From NCBI RefSeq assembly GCF_001723175.1, contig NC_064653.1, positions 1,116,001 to 1,180,000 of the forward strand: DNA of 64,000 nucleotides, given 5' to 3'. A program made the translations under genes and the position numbers. Every line of letters starts with the position of its first letter. Positions within the stretch are counted from its first letter, which is position 1. Below the pieces are notes generated by a model. The model searched no databases. It saw nothing but the letters and a program-made list of their open reading frames with translations, and was not told where the DNA came from. The DNA is from Penicillium oxalicum. Taxonomy: Eukaryota; Ascomycota; Eurotiomycetes; Eurotiales; Aspergillaceae. Positions 10,747 to 23,501 of the stretch are shown in pieces.

Positions 10747-12509
10747 ATGCTCAACGTTCGCATCGCCTCTTTGCCCGCAGATCGGCAAACGGCCGCGCGA
10801 GGTAAGTCAGGAAATATCCAAGGCGTCGCAATCCATGTGAGAATCATGTGCAAAAGATCCTTGGTCTGACTCGAACCACAGATTGCCGCCGTTGCATCAA
10901 GCGCCGGATCAAGTGTGACCGGACGCTGCCGCGATGTCGCAAATGTTCCATTCGCGACTTTCAGTGCCCGGGCTATGATGCTGTGCAGCTCAAATGGGGC
11001 TCTGCGGACAAGAGAGTCCGGAAATCTTCAGTGGCGGTGTCGCCGTCTACTGGAGGGTTGAGCAGTGCCGTGGGCAACTCAAATTCCACTCAGAGCGATG
11101 TGCTCCAGCTGCCTCTTGCCATACTGTCGTCACCGAAGGGACGAGAGACGGCATCGCCTGAAGCAGAGCTGACCCAAGTACATGCACCACCTGCAACGGG
11201 GACTCTCCCTTCTCCCGCCAACGACAGATCCCTAGTCGACCGCTTTACATCGCAAAGCTTGTCACGGAATCTGTTTTCTCACTTCAACGGCAAAGTATCT
11301 CCCCGCTTAACCTGGGTTGATCGGCCAGACCATCCATGGCGGAAAGTCATTGCTCCACTCGCACGACGGTCTAAACCTCTGGGTCTTTCGATTCTCAGCG
11401 TTGCGGCTGCTCATCTCTCATTCACGTCCACCGACAGTGTGCCTGTGCCAGACACGAACCGCATTGCGATCAGCAATCGACTGCGTGATTCCAGTCTTCA
11501 CATGCTGAATCAAAAGATCAACCTTGAGCTAGTCGGGGAGCATTCCCTGATTGATCCAGTCGTCCTTGACTCAACTCTGATCGAGATTCTCGCGACGACT
11601 CTCGTTCTTTGCTACGGTGAGATGCTCATTCCGCATTCAACCGGCTGGAATATCCATCTTCGCGCCTGCCGTGTGCTCATAGAGCGATATCTCTGGCGCA
11701 ACAGCCAACACTCGCCGCGACGAAATCCGGTCGTCGACTTTATCATCCGGGAAGTGGCCGATATCGAAGTGTATCGCAGCATCGGCGCTTTCTCCGCCGA
11801 CCAGTCAGCTCTCACTGAGGCCATCCGTCCACCATCAATCATGTTGGATGACTCTTTTCACACTTTTACAGATCTCTTTCGCGAAATCACCGCAGAGGAA
11901 CGTCGCCGACATGCTGCTGTTCTCGTTCACGACCCAGGGCAACCAGCCTCGTCCCTGCCTAGTCCTACTTTGTCTAGTAATCTCACCACTGCCGTACCCT
12001 TACCCGCCGACATGAACCGCTGGCGAGCCAAGGTTGAACTAGCTTATGCGCGAGCCTCGACCGACACGGCCCGACTAGTCACCACGCAGGGAGCCATCAC
12101 GCAAAAGTGGATGGCCGCGATCGTCCGGGCCGTCTACCACGCTAGTCTCATCTACGCCTATCAATCTCTGGGCTCGACTGCCGAAGCGGCGGCGGAGATC
12201 GGCACTTCTTTGCCCGCGCTCTGGGCGGAAATTGAATTTCTCACGGCTGGTCCGGTGCACAGCCTCTCACACGACGTGTTTGTCCCGCTTTTCATTGCCG
12301 GGACTGAATGCTGGGGGGACCCGTGGCGGCAGGGGCTTGTTGAAAGTCGCTTCCAGGAACTGATGACCGCGATGGGAATCTGGTGCAATTTTACCGCGTT
12401 GAAGTTTTTAAGGGGGTTCTGGGCTCGGACAGAGTATCATCGTGCTGGAGGATGGATATCGTATGCTCGCGAGAATGAGGGAGAGGATCGATCCTTTTTC
12501 GTTTTTTAA
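10747..12509 (+). CDS. Zn(II)2Cys6 fungal transcription factor
   Basis: Predicted 560-aa transcription factor. Exons: 10747-10801 and 10882-12509, with an 80-nt intron. I chose the ATG at 10747 because it alone joins in frame (CGAG | ATTGC) to the zinc cluster. An upstream ATG at 10683 reads out of frame. The cluster is canonical, CX2CX6CX6CX2CX6C with Cys at 20, 23, 30, 37, 40 and 47, followed by a Ser/Thr/Pro-rich linker to about residue 150. The remainder is a helical fungal-specific regulatory domain of the Fungal_trans_2 type (PF11951), ending RTEYHRAGGWISYARENEG. No biosynthetic genes surround it, so the target pathway cannot be inferred. Starting inside the intron at 10848 would also keep the cluster but would ignore good splice sites. 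Confidence 0.88.
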
Positions 12510-14831
12510 ATGCTTCCCCCTCCCTTCTTCTTTTTCTCTTCATTCTTTTTCTCCTTTGAATTACTTTTTTTGTTTTTCGTTGACTTGAACTCCGTGTGGG
12601 GAACGATCTGTACCGCACTGGTCCATAATTAGGTACAGATTCTGTAGTCAAATGTTATACACAATGGTGAAAGTCGCCCGGTTGATTCGGTCAATCTGGA
12701 AGACGACATGTCCATCTTCCCCCTTGGTATCTTTAGCAGTGTTATCAACCAAGTGTCAAGTGCGACAACGCCGTAGATCCTTTCGGCACAAAGGCACATC
12801 TCATGTTGAGATATCGAGATTTTCCGCCCATTCAATCCCCGTCTTCGACCACCCGAACGCTTCTTCCAATTAACCGAGCTTCACCCATTTATCCAGTCCA
12901 CGCCTGGCAGCAAGACCCGACATGAAAAGGAATCTGACACTGCCCTAAAGTACGTACACCTAATGTACTGACCCAGATCGGCTCGGTAAATACCCACATT
13001 CCCATTACTTTTTTTTTCTACATCTTCCTGTTTTTTTTCTACCTTGATCATATCTTCTCTTACCCATTCTACTTTCACAGCTTGCGCACGTGTCCCTACA
13101 CCCACGTATCCGGGACCTTTCAATATTTTTTTTAAAAAAAAAATAATCAGCCACCATCTGCACGGTCAGAATCCGCGTCCGTCGGCGGGTCGTTCAACCG
13201 CCCGTTGGGTGGAAACCACCTGCATCGGTGATAGGATACAGATGCACGATCTGGCCGTGTGGCTATTCTGCGCTTGACATGCTGGTGATTTGGAGGGGAG
13301 AAAAAAAGACCATGCGCGCGACCACGGGGGAGAGAGAGAGAAAGAGATTGGGACTTTGGTCTCGTTTCACCGACTCTTTTCCAGTACATTTTCGATACTT
13401 GGGGTCTTTCAAGTTGGCCCGGCGATGAGCGCTGCGGTCGGTACCGTAGAGATTGTATCTAAGGTGTAGATTTTAAAAGATGGGCGTGGGTGTTTTTTTA
13501 AACGCCCTTGTCTCCTGTCCCCCCCCCCCCCTCCTTCCCCTCCTGCAAGCCCCTCCTTGGGTAGACCCGCCATCAATCTTGAAGATCGGATCGGCAATCA
13601 CACGCCGGGTTCGTAGAGATTAGAAATGGGCGCGGTTTCGTGTTCGTGCTTGGGCTTGGCGGGTCTCTTGTGAGGATGGTTTCGGTCTGCATGTTCATGA
13701 TAAGGATGCATGGAGATAAAAGACTGACATGAGACTGGAGTACCTACGTGGCGGGATTGGGGTGTATCAGAATCTTCTGATTTACCTACCTATGAACTCT
13801 GATTAGGTACTTGGTAGTTGAAGTAGAATATCCTATAGTATGTATAGTACACCAGTAGTAGTGTATTCATTAGTGAGACTGTCGCGTGGATGTTTCGCAT
13901 TTTGTTTTGTTGGGTTTCTTTTTTTTTTTTCAAATTTTGTTTGAAATTCTCTTTTTCCTCTTCTTCGTGCTTATCCTGCCCGACGAGTCATGGATTCGTC
14001 AGGCTGACCACCGTGATACACCAGTGAGTCTCACGATCACGCCGTGATCCATCTGATCCCACGGCTGAAGCTTGATTGGAAAAATGACCCAACAACTCAT
14101 CATTGACTCGAAGTGTCAGAATCTCACCGTTACAGTGAAGGGGACTGTAGTATCTATCCATCCATTCATCCATGCATTCATTCATTTGATTCCTAGCATT
14201 CCTCAGTGCAAGGCTATCAGTGGGGGCCGTCCTATCATATATCAGATACAAACACATTTCCCCCAACCTAATACTATACTTTGTCTTACTGCTTTCAGCT
14301 AAAGCGAGCCACGCTGACCTGGAAACAGGGCCGGATGAGACTCGATCTCTAGATAGGGCTGGAGAATAGTTCATGTGTATTGATTATTTTCTTCTTTTGG
14401 GAAAAGAAAAAAAAAGGAAGAAGCACAAGAAGAGGAGGAACAAAATACCTAGAAATGCCATCTTTCAGCCCCATTTGGCACCTGTGTACCTTGGATAGAT
14501 TGTCCAGACCACGATACTCCACAGCAAGACCTACTCTTGACCCATGGACGGCCGGGAAAAGGTCATGCTAGAACCAGACAAGAAAAAGGGAAAAAGGGAA
14601 AAAAAGGGTCCAGTCCACCACCGACTCGACAACTCTCAAGATAATAATGATGATGATGATGTTATAGAGAGTGAAAGATCAAGTCCAAGAAGTCTAGTAC
14701 TGAATTAGTCGTCTCAGTTCCAGACTCTGGGCTCTTAACGGCTCGAATAAAGTATGGATCCTGGACTCTGGACCCTCGCATCAATGACGGGTGATGTTGG
14801 TTGGATTTGCAAGGTTGTAAGTGGATGGTTC

Positions 14832-14849
14832 TGTGTGTGTGTGTGTGTG
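14832..14849. repeat. (TG)9 microsatellite
   Basis: An uninterrupted TG dinucleotide run in gene-free DNA. Confidence 0.95.
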
Positions 14850-15820
14850 CTCATCCTGGAGCTGTACATGTCTCTTTGTCTGTGGGGGGGGCTTGACTGG
14901 AGTCGTCTCGTTTGATATTTACTAACTATAGTATTTTATCTTAAGACTCGGGGTATCGATTTTTTCAGTGTTGTCTATTCTGTTGAGGCTGAGTATGTGC
15001 CAATATTATCGCCATCGATGGTCATATGCTCACTGGTAGGTAGTATTCAGTATTCGTCATTGGTAGGAGTAGGCAGTACTTCATATACACCCCAACGACG
15101 TGTGAAGTATATGATTCTTTTCTGCCCAAGCTTCAATCAGAAGACAATTCCCAGAGAGAAGCTACCCGATTTCGAAATCTGTCTAGCAAAAAACAAAAGA
15201 ACTACAATAACACACAACTAAACAGACAAAAAACACAAGTAAACTCTAGTGAACTGACTGACTAGGAATTCTGACTCGGACCGTGGTGGTTTGGGCATGA
15301 AATACGAAAGTACCTACAACTGAATAGTTACAAGACGAGCTGGCAGGTATTTGACGTTCCAGTCCAACCCATTCCGAAGCGAATTCAATCCTTCCCAAGA
15401 TCTAAACTTCAAATCTCAACGTGACAGCACCTTTTCATGGTTAGAAAAAGAAACTCTCGAGTAACCTACCGGTCAAAAGCAAGAAACTGAATATACATAG
15501 CGATAAGCCCCCAAAAGGGAGCGGGAAAAAAAAAGGAAGAGAGAACTTGAGCCGCCCCAATCAATAATCCAAGGATTCAAAATCATAAACACATAAAGAT
15601 TCCAGACTGACCTATCTACCTACGGATCTCCATCCTTTTTACCCAGCATCATTGATAAACCAGAAGGGCAAAAGGGGAAAGCAGAAAAAAAAATCAAAAG
15701 GGAAAAAAACAATGAATGAATGACAGTACCTGGAATCTTTCCAGATGGTGCCTCACGAGGGAGACAAGGCCACCGGCCAACTCACACCGACACTCAAGAC
15801 ATGGGGGGGTAGAGCCTGGC

Positions 15821-15848
15821 AGATGACAGATGACAGATGACAGATGAC
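15821..15848. repeat. (AGATGAC)4 tandem repeat
   Basis: Four exact 7-nt copies, followed by related ATGATGG words to about 15870. Confidence 0.95.
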
Positions 15849-17278
15849 GAATGATGGATGATGGATTGCGCGCGAGTGGACGGGATGGACAGTGCAGGGC
15901 TAGCAGCACAGGGAATATAAACCCCCCCAACCATGTGCAGCAGCAGGTGGCGTGTGGCGTGTGGGTGTGCGTGGGTGCTTTGTATTGATGTACAAGGGCC
16001 TCGATCAAAGATGTTGATACGAAGGATGGGGATGGAGGGATAGATAGCGCAGTGCGCGGGAACGGTTAAAATCTCAATCTCACCCACCATATAAACAGAA
16101 AAGGAACCGGAAAAAAAAAGAAAAGAAAAGGCGATGGTTTCAAAGAAACATAGACTAGATCAAGCGGGCGCAGAGGATGCAGAGGGGGGATGATCGTCGG
16201 AGGATTACTCTCCGGGCGGTTTTGGTCGGGGACTCCTCAGGCTTACTCCGATAGTTGGACTCTGTGAGAGTAACACCTACGGAAAATTACAAGATCTACC
16301 GATGATTTTGAAAAGGAAGAGTCATTGAAGAGTCAGCCTGAAAAATAAGTGTCATTTTGACTGGATGAGAGAGAAAAAAAAAGACCAACAGAAGAAAGGA
16401 CTAAAGATCATGCTAGCTGGGCACTAGTCATTGGGTATCGAGGGCTCCGGAAACATGGGACATGACACGCTAAAAGAGGATCAAAGGGGAATCAACAAAA
16501 CATCAAAACACCAGGACCAGGTGTGGAATGCAGAGACTCGAAAAAAGTCCAGTCACCGAGGAAATGCAACACATCATTACGCAGGGTCATTAAGAAGGAT
16601 CAAAATCAAGGATACGCTGAAGCTTCAACATCACACGAGAAAGAGTCGGAAGGAATCAAGTCGGAAGCAAAAAGATGAGTCACCAAAGGTTGCGAGGGTT
16701 CAACCAGCGGTGAGGATGGAGGAGTTTCGAGGCGGCCAGGATCAGCGCGCGGGGGGAGGTTTTCAAGAAGCGCCGACAGCGTCGAGAAATTAGGTAAGCG
16801 CGGGGGGGAGAAAAAGGAGGGTTTGCTCCGTCAGGGCGATAAGATCAAGTGCCGCGGGGGCCGTTTGGGCGTGGAGGTGACGAGAGGCTGAGAAGGTCTG
16901 GCCGGGGACTATTCTTGCCTGATTCGGGCCAGACCCGCGGATCAACCCGGGTAAATCCTCCACGAGGCGGATTCCGGCCCCCCGTCACCTCCGGTCGTGA
17001 TTTTCCGCCTGAAGGATGAGTCGGAAAGTGGGGGGTCGGTTGTTGCTTTCTCTCCCATACCATCTCTGACATTTGTCATGTGAAAGCAAGGGGGAAAAAA
17101 GGTAGAGAAAGAGATAGAGGGAAAGAAAGAAGGAAAAGGTCATGTAATAAAAAGACACGAGGCGATGACACAAAAGAGAGCCATAGCGAGAAGCGAAGAA
17201 GAGTCGTATGAATCGTTAATTCGGAAAAGCGCCGGCGCCGCACCGAGGAAGTAATACAGTCGGTGACGGTCGCAAAGC

Positions 17279-17929
17279 TTAGTGCGCAGTGGTAGTCATC
17301 TTCGCGGATGACGAGTGTGCGCGACGCTTGGGGGTTGGGACAACTCGTCGCTTTCGACGCTTGGAAGGAGTGTTGTCATGGTCTGAGGAGGCGGTCGTGG
17401 CTTGTTTGGTCTGACGAAGAGCTTGAGTTGCACGCGCGTGAGCTTCAACCTTGGCCAGGAAGCGTAGACGATCTTCTTCCTCGGCGGCCGCGCGAAGACG
17501 CGCCATCTGCTGCTCCGTCGTCATGGAGGATTGCTTCTGGGTGGCCCCGGCGACATCGGCAGTCAACCCGGCGGGCTCCATACCGGCGTTCTCGGGCATC
17601 CAGAGAAGATCTTCGTCGGAGAGATAGGCGCTGCAAACAGAGTCTTGAGAGTTACCGGTGGCCAGAGAGGGTCGCTGGGGCCAGGAGGGGAATGCACAGG
17701 CGGCATCCAGACCGTACTCGCTGGAGAAAGAGGACTTGCGGGGATGAATGTCGAGCAGCGAGTTGGTTGGAGTGGGTGGTGGAGCGGACGGGTTGGAGAG
17801 AGGCGAGCACTCAAAGGAGCTTCCACTCCATGTGAAGGTGACCTGAGCTGGATCGGTACTGGCGACGGGAGCGACTGCACTGGACTTGGCCAGAGCCATG
17901 TCGCGTATCCGCGACTGAATGGGAATCAT
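17279..17929 (-). CDS. Uncharacterised nuclear-looking protein, 216 aa
   Basis: A single-exon minus-strand gene of 216 aa starting MIPIQSRIRDMALAKSS. The frame stays open for another 105 codons upstream, but that part is His/Pro/Phe-rich and looks like a pyrimidine-rich leader, so I start at 17929. The protein has a Ser/Pro-rich first half, an acidic aromatic motif (AYLSDEDLLWMPENAG, a plausible transactivation or docking motif), a charged helix (MTTEQQMARLRAAAEEEDRLRFLAKVEAH in two halves) and a basic, NLS-like C-terminus (PSKRRKRRVVPTPKRR). I recognise no domain; it looks like a conserved Eurotiales hypothetical. It is isolated, with 4.8 kb free downstream and 13.6 kb free upstream. A regulatory role is inference from composition and isolation only. 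Confidence 0.72.
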   Translation of the reverse strand: MIPIQSRIRDMALAKSSAVAPVASTDPAQVTFTWSGSSFECSPLSNPSAPPPTPTNSLLDIHPRKSSFSSEYGLDAACAFPSWPQRPSLATGNSQDSVCSAYLSDEDLLWMPENAGMEPAGLTADVAGATQKQSSMTTEQQMARLRAAAEEEDRLRFLAKVEAHARATQALRQTKQATTASSDHDNTPSKRRKRRVVPTPKRRAHSSSAKMTTTAH

Positions 17930-19440
17930 ATTGATGGTGGGTAGAGCGACGTGTTGGTGGGGGTGTGTGTGTTTGTTGATGTGAGAGAGCCGGAGAAAAA
18001 AACAAGGGCGATGTGGTTTGCGTGTTGGATTATGGGCAGTAGATGTGAAGTGTGGGAAGGTTTGTTGTTGATGGTGGAATGTGGAGAAGATGAAGGCAGC
18101 GAGGGCCGATTTAAAGATGATGGTTTCCTTTGGTGAAGTTACCGATCGTGGGAGCGAGAAAGGTGACAGGTAGCAAAAGGGTCTGGGGGGAAAAAGTGGA
18201 TGAGTCGACGAGAATAAATGAGAATCTCGGCCACACGATCTCAAGAGAGACGGTGTGGCATCTACAGATCTCCAGCCGGGGAAGACCTTCTAGACTGCCG
18301 CCGTAACCCTTGCAGTACCCGTCGGGGAGACGGGCTGAGACACTCAAAAAGGAATTTTTCTTTTTCTTTTCCAGCAGCCGAAAATGGGGGCCTGGAAAAT
18401 GATCATCACAATAACAATTCCAATAAATCCCAATTAGGACAGGCAGGCAAGATCCCAAAAATTCGGAATTTCCAGCCCGGAAAATCAGATTTCGAAATAA
18501 GAATCATTCAGGCATCACCGAAGCACATGAACCTCGTTCTAGCTCTTCCGTCGACTCGACTAGGCTCTCTCTCTGTCTTCTCTACCCTTTAGGCTACTAT
18601 TGTCTCTGTGACTATTTTCCAATCCCATTTCCATCCTAGTCATCAAAACACTGCTTCTTTCCATTCCATTATTTGGATGTTTTTTCCCCGTCTCCCTGAT
18701 TTTCTCTTTTTCCGTTTTTCCGTCGAGGTCGCACCCGGGATCAGCCACACTCCCTCCTTAATTCCTGATTTGGTAATTCATCATTCGTCCGACAACTTTT
18801 TGGTCGGGCGGATGTGGACTCCCTGCAGTGAGGCGGGCGATCAGTCACTTAACGTGAATCGATCAGCCCTCGGGATTGGCTCCTTCTCTCATCCTCTCAC
18901 CTTTCTCTCTTTCTTTTTCTTTCTTTCCCCCGTCCAGCCTTAGTGCCAGATTAGGGAGGTTTTCAAAAAAGAAGAGGAAATTCAAAATATCATCAAAAAT
19001 CAAGAGAATCCTTTCCAAATTTTCTCATCTAGGCTGATCCTCGTTGTGCAGTAGTACGATCATGAGGAGTGCGGAACACCCAAAGCGACTGGGATTTTTG
19101 ACAGCCCACAATTCCGTCTCTTCCCCGGGAGCGGACAAACGTTGATGTATCGGATTCCTGGGTGCGCCAGGCTCGCGGGGGAAGATCGGATCAGATGCTT
19201 GGAGCCATCTGAATGTGATTGCAGGTCCAAGCACTGGGAATGTACATTTGACTCTGGGAATAGACCGTGAGAGTCAGAGAGAGAGAGAGAGGACAGCCTC
19301 TCACTAGAAAAGAAAAGTACCTTTGATGAAGGGCCGGATAACCATCATTGATAGTCTGGACATGTCAGTGGCGCTTGAAGGACAGGTACACCCACTCCTC
19401 ATCATTTGGATTCTGCATGTTGATTGAATTTGAAATTTTT

Positions 19441-19480
19441 TTCTCTTTTTTTCTCTTTTTTTCTCTTTTTTTCTCTTTTC
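19441..19480. repeat. (TTCTCTTTTT)4 tandem repeat
   Basis: Four 10-nt copies, the last with one substitution, forming a polypyrimidine tract. Confidence 0.93.
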
Positions 19481-20163
19481 TTCTCCAGAATACAGAGTAC
19501 GGACCCTTCAGCGGTCCCAGAAGGGAATTTTCAATAGGAAAGTATGGGGAAACGACAAATTCCAGATTCTGGGGGTTGGAGGAACCGGATCCTCGCAACG
19601 CCTTTGGCGCTCTCATTATTTGGGTGTTTGTCCAGTGTTTGTCGAGGTGTCGATTCCCAACGGCTACTGAACAGACGGGCGAGTCTCCAACGTATTTGGT
19701 TGGTGAAGGAGGGCGATGTCCACAACAGCCTCCCCAGACCCCAGACCCCCAGTCACAAAGAAAATCGAGAAAGTGGACGCGGATAATTTGAAAATTAAAG
19801 AGATCAAAAAAATAAAAAAAATAGTCAAAAGAAATCAAAGAAAGAACCAGTGCAGTATCATCCCTTGAAGGCCCAACAATCTGGTAGATCAGAGGTTATG
19901 ATCTCCACGACCAGTGTGTTCCCCGACATGAGCTGCAGCGCGGAAGGCCATCCGGCACTCGAAAATCAAATGGTTCCGGTGCGGTGAATGTGAGTCTGTT
20001 GGGAGGGATCGGTATAGGTACCAATGGAAGGGGAACCGTACATGTGCATCTCAAGAATCCCCCCCCCACGTAAAGGCGGAGGACTACGTCTGGTCGCCAT
20101 TCGTCAACTTGGATATTTTTGCCCCCCCCCCACCGCGATCCAAGTCAACCAACATCCGACGGT

Positions 20164-20187
20164 CGATCCATCGATCCATCGATCCAT
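20164..20187. repeat. (CGATCCAT)3 tandem repeat
   Basis: Three exact 8-nt copies in gene-free DNA. Confidence 0.93.
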
Positions 20188-20270
20188 TCCCTTCCAACAA
20201 GGTCACGAATTTGAGACGTGTACGAGGTGGCCACCGCTTTCTTTGATGCACGACGTCGCGGGAAGGGCTG

Positions 20271-20295
20271 CAGTACAGTGCAGTGCAGTGCAGTG
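20271..20295. repeat. CAGTG pentanucleotide repeat
   Basis: CAGTA followed by four exact CAGTG copies. Confidence 0.93.
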
Positions 20296-23200
20296 CCGCG
20301 CAGTACCAAATCCGGGGGGGGAGGGGGACAAGGGAGTGAAGAGATCTCCTACACTCAACAGGGATCTATCAAGATCAAACATGCCTGCAACGGAAAATGT
20401 ACACACAGTTACACACCACACCGTCACTCTTTCGGCGGTCAACACACCACAACACCCAGTTGACCCGGAAATGGACCTTTGGCTGTGAAAGAGTCTCCTC
20501 GCCTCTTTCCCCCGGGAATTCACTCGGTAGTATTGGTTGCCCCGGATTTCTTCATCCTCTGATCATCTTTCGCCTCCATGCGCAGCCTTGATCTTTCAAG
20601 ATAGGTCAAACATCCGGGAAATGGTAGGTAACCACAACCGAGGCAGCTCGGCCCCCGTCCTCCGCGGTTCCACCCAGCGGGCCTCACGCATCGTCGTACC
20701 CAAAGGCGAGATGATAAGCTCTGTTGCCGCTTCTTCATGTGGACCCGCCAAAGGTGTTTTGCCGCGGTTCATTGATTTGCCCGGCCGTTCCCCATGTTCC
20801 ATGGCTCGGCAAGCGGTCCTCTCGGGAGAACGCGCGAGATCTGATGCTGATGAGGTCTCTCTCTCTCTGGCTTCAACTTGTGGGAATCCACCCAAGTTCC
20901 TCGTGGAGTGCACCATCTACACCATCTGTGTTGCACGTGGACATGGGTTGCCTCCGAGATCCGGCGATGAAAGGAACTACTTTGACGAGGGAGCGTATCA
21001 CTATGTCTTGTTTCATGGACAAATACCCGCTCAACGCCGAGTCAGTGAGCACCTGCTGTTGTATAGAGTAATAGACTTCCATACATTTGCGTCCCGACAT
21101 CCAAGACGGGTATACTTTGATCCCTTCTTTGACTCTCTGCGCTTGATTTTTCCAACCGAACCACTTTCATTTCACAAGCCGTGACACACAACCGCCCACT
21201 CGTCACCACTTCTTACTACCATCTTTTCTTTTTTTTTACTCCCCCTGATTCCCTTTGTATTCCCTCTTCGAGAAGAAAGGCGATATAGAGTCCGTCTCAA
21301 GAGAGGAATCATCCGCCCCCTCCGCTCCATCCGCCTCAAGCCACACGGAATTAATTTAGGACTACATTCCCTCTCCCTTTCCGTCTTTCTCTGCCATCTA
21401 CGAATCCCATCCTCTCCCCGTCGTACTATAGTGCCGGCAAAGTGACCACTTATCCCGCCCGATCCAATCGGAAATGGTAGAGACCACCAGACCTGAATCC
21501 CAAACCGCCTCATCAATTTTGATTGGGGGAGAAATCCCTGCAGAACCAAAAAGGAAAAAAAGAAATCCCCCTAGCCTCGAATCATCGTCTCACCCACTCG
21601 TGATCCACAGTCCCAATGGGGGCAGTCGCCAAACGGTTCGTGCAACGGACACTTCCCCGTCTTTAGTGGGGGGGGGAAAGGGTGACGGGCAGACTCTCCA
21701 ATCTCCAATCTCCACCGTCCCTGGAGAGTGCGGAGATGGACGAATGAGTGGCTGAAAATGGGGAGGAGGAATCAAAGGGGATTTAGCCGGGAGAATTAGC
21801 CTGACCAGTATACTGTTGGAGTCTTGAAGATGATGGGCAGATGGACAGGAGTCAGGATGAACCGATAAAAAGCCTGAGACTGTCGATCTGTAAGCTGACG
21901 GTGGGAGAGTGAGAGCTGAGAGATGGGATTTGGTGAATGATCGCCAATGCGACCGTCAGATAAGCAGTCAGTGACTGATTGAATCGATGTTTCCTCTTTG
22001 GAAGGGGGAGTGAGAACACGGATAAGCGAGGTACGGCGGGAAAAAAGGAAACAAGCGAGACGGATTTCTCGAGTTCCATGAGGCCACCTCTTGTTAGAAA
22101 CGATGGGAATCTAACTCTTCGAGTCCTATCATATCACGTCCCGGGGTCTTCCTGGAGTTGTACAAGGGATCTTGAAAATCTTGAAGGCGGTCGCCTCGGA
22201 CTATAGGATACTCGCCAGAGACACCTTGATTTTGATCGAGGATGGATGCGTTTTTTTTTCTTTTAAAAAAAAAAGTCAATGGAAACTACAGGATGCTCCA
22301 TCAAATGGACCAGAGTATTGAAAGGTATACGTGTAGATGAAGGATACTATTCTAGGAGTGATTGGAAGCAGTCTGGTTCCCCGTTCCGTACCTTTTCTCT
22401 ATGCGTTACCTGTTACTACACGACTAAATCTCCGCCGTTCTCCGAGATAATTGCACATCGCATCAGTCATCAAGACATATCATGACCACCTACCCAAGTG
22501 GTATTAGTATAGCCCTCCCCTCCCTGTTTCAGCTACACACCCAGATGACGGACAAATTGGATAGATCCGTTCCCACAGCAAATAACCGAGGCCGAAACGC
22601 CTACTGTCGTGTCGCGTAGCCAACAGGGCGGTGCTACCATATGCTAGTAGGGATCATGGAACATTTCGAAGGACGCCGACTCGTCTAGTGGATGGAGAGG
22701 ATGGACTCGGGGGGAGGGGGCACGAATCAGAGAAATTCCACAGAGAAACTGAGGGGGGGGAGTGCTAGGCTCCGGCTAAGTTATTGGATCACGGTTCCTC
22801 CTTGGGTGAACTGTTTTCGGGGGGAAGCTTCTATGATCCACTTTTGTCAGGGGGGGGACAAAGAGCAAAGAATCTAGACGGGGAACAAAAGTCTGGAGCG
22901 AGTCTGGAGCAGAGACGGTGGTTTGGTTGGAAATTGGAACGTACGGGGAGGTCCACTAAGCGGATAGTCTGTCAACCCTAATCTCGTGCTTTTTGCTGTT
23001 TACTTTTCACACTGATGTTTTTCGTCTTTGTGTGCCTGACGAGATGTTTGGTTCCATCAACGTTTAGGTCCCACGTATGTGGAACGAGCCGAAGAGTCTG
23101 ACATGTTTTGGAGAAGGATGGATTTGAGTCGGGTTGGTCTATATCGGTCAGGATAGAGTGGACTGGACCTCGTATCTTCAAAATCTGTCTCGTCACGGTC

Positions 23201-23473
23201 GCAGAAGTCGCTCGCGAGCCCATTATAGATCATTGATGGGAATCACCGCTTCGACATTTACAGTCCATCGATCACCTATTCCATTTCCCTCCCCTCGGGC
23301 TCGCACTTGATCTTCCTGGATCCACTACCCATGTACTATGTATCCAGCAAGATCTCTCCCGAGTAAACTACTGTCTGCAACATTTTCTTTGAAGCATGGG
23401 GAGGATCCAGTCCGATGCTCTCGGACCGGACAGTTGCTGCTCAATAGGGTGTAGATGTACACACTTCCCACAA

Positions 23474-23501
23474 ACACACACACACACACTCTCTCTCTCT
23501 C
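23474..23501. repeat. Compound (CA)n(CT)n microsatellite
   Basis: A CA run passes directly into a CT run. Confidence 0.9.

Larger units (their letters stand above)
12510..17278. other. Gene-free stretch, 4.8 kb
   Basis: No open frame here looks coding; candidates are short, low-complexity and lack family motifs. The region is rich in homopolymers (poly-T near 13921, poly-C near 13520, T8A11 near 13127) and short tandem repeats, including (TG)9 and (AGATGAC)4. It lies downstream of both flanking genes. Confidence 0.6.

Noticed and set aside
17930..18244. In-frame upstream extension of the 216-aa gene (105 codons)
   Set aside because: His/Pro/Phe-rich composition from a pyrimidine-rich leader; no signal peptide or domain, and the ATG at 17929 starts the protein-like part.
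20537..21184. A 215-codon plus-strand open frame in the gene-free stretch
   Set aside because: The frame opens without an ATG, the first Met is followed by a donor-like word, composition is unremarkable, and a frame of this length is within reach of chance in 64 kb.
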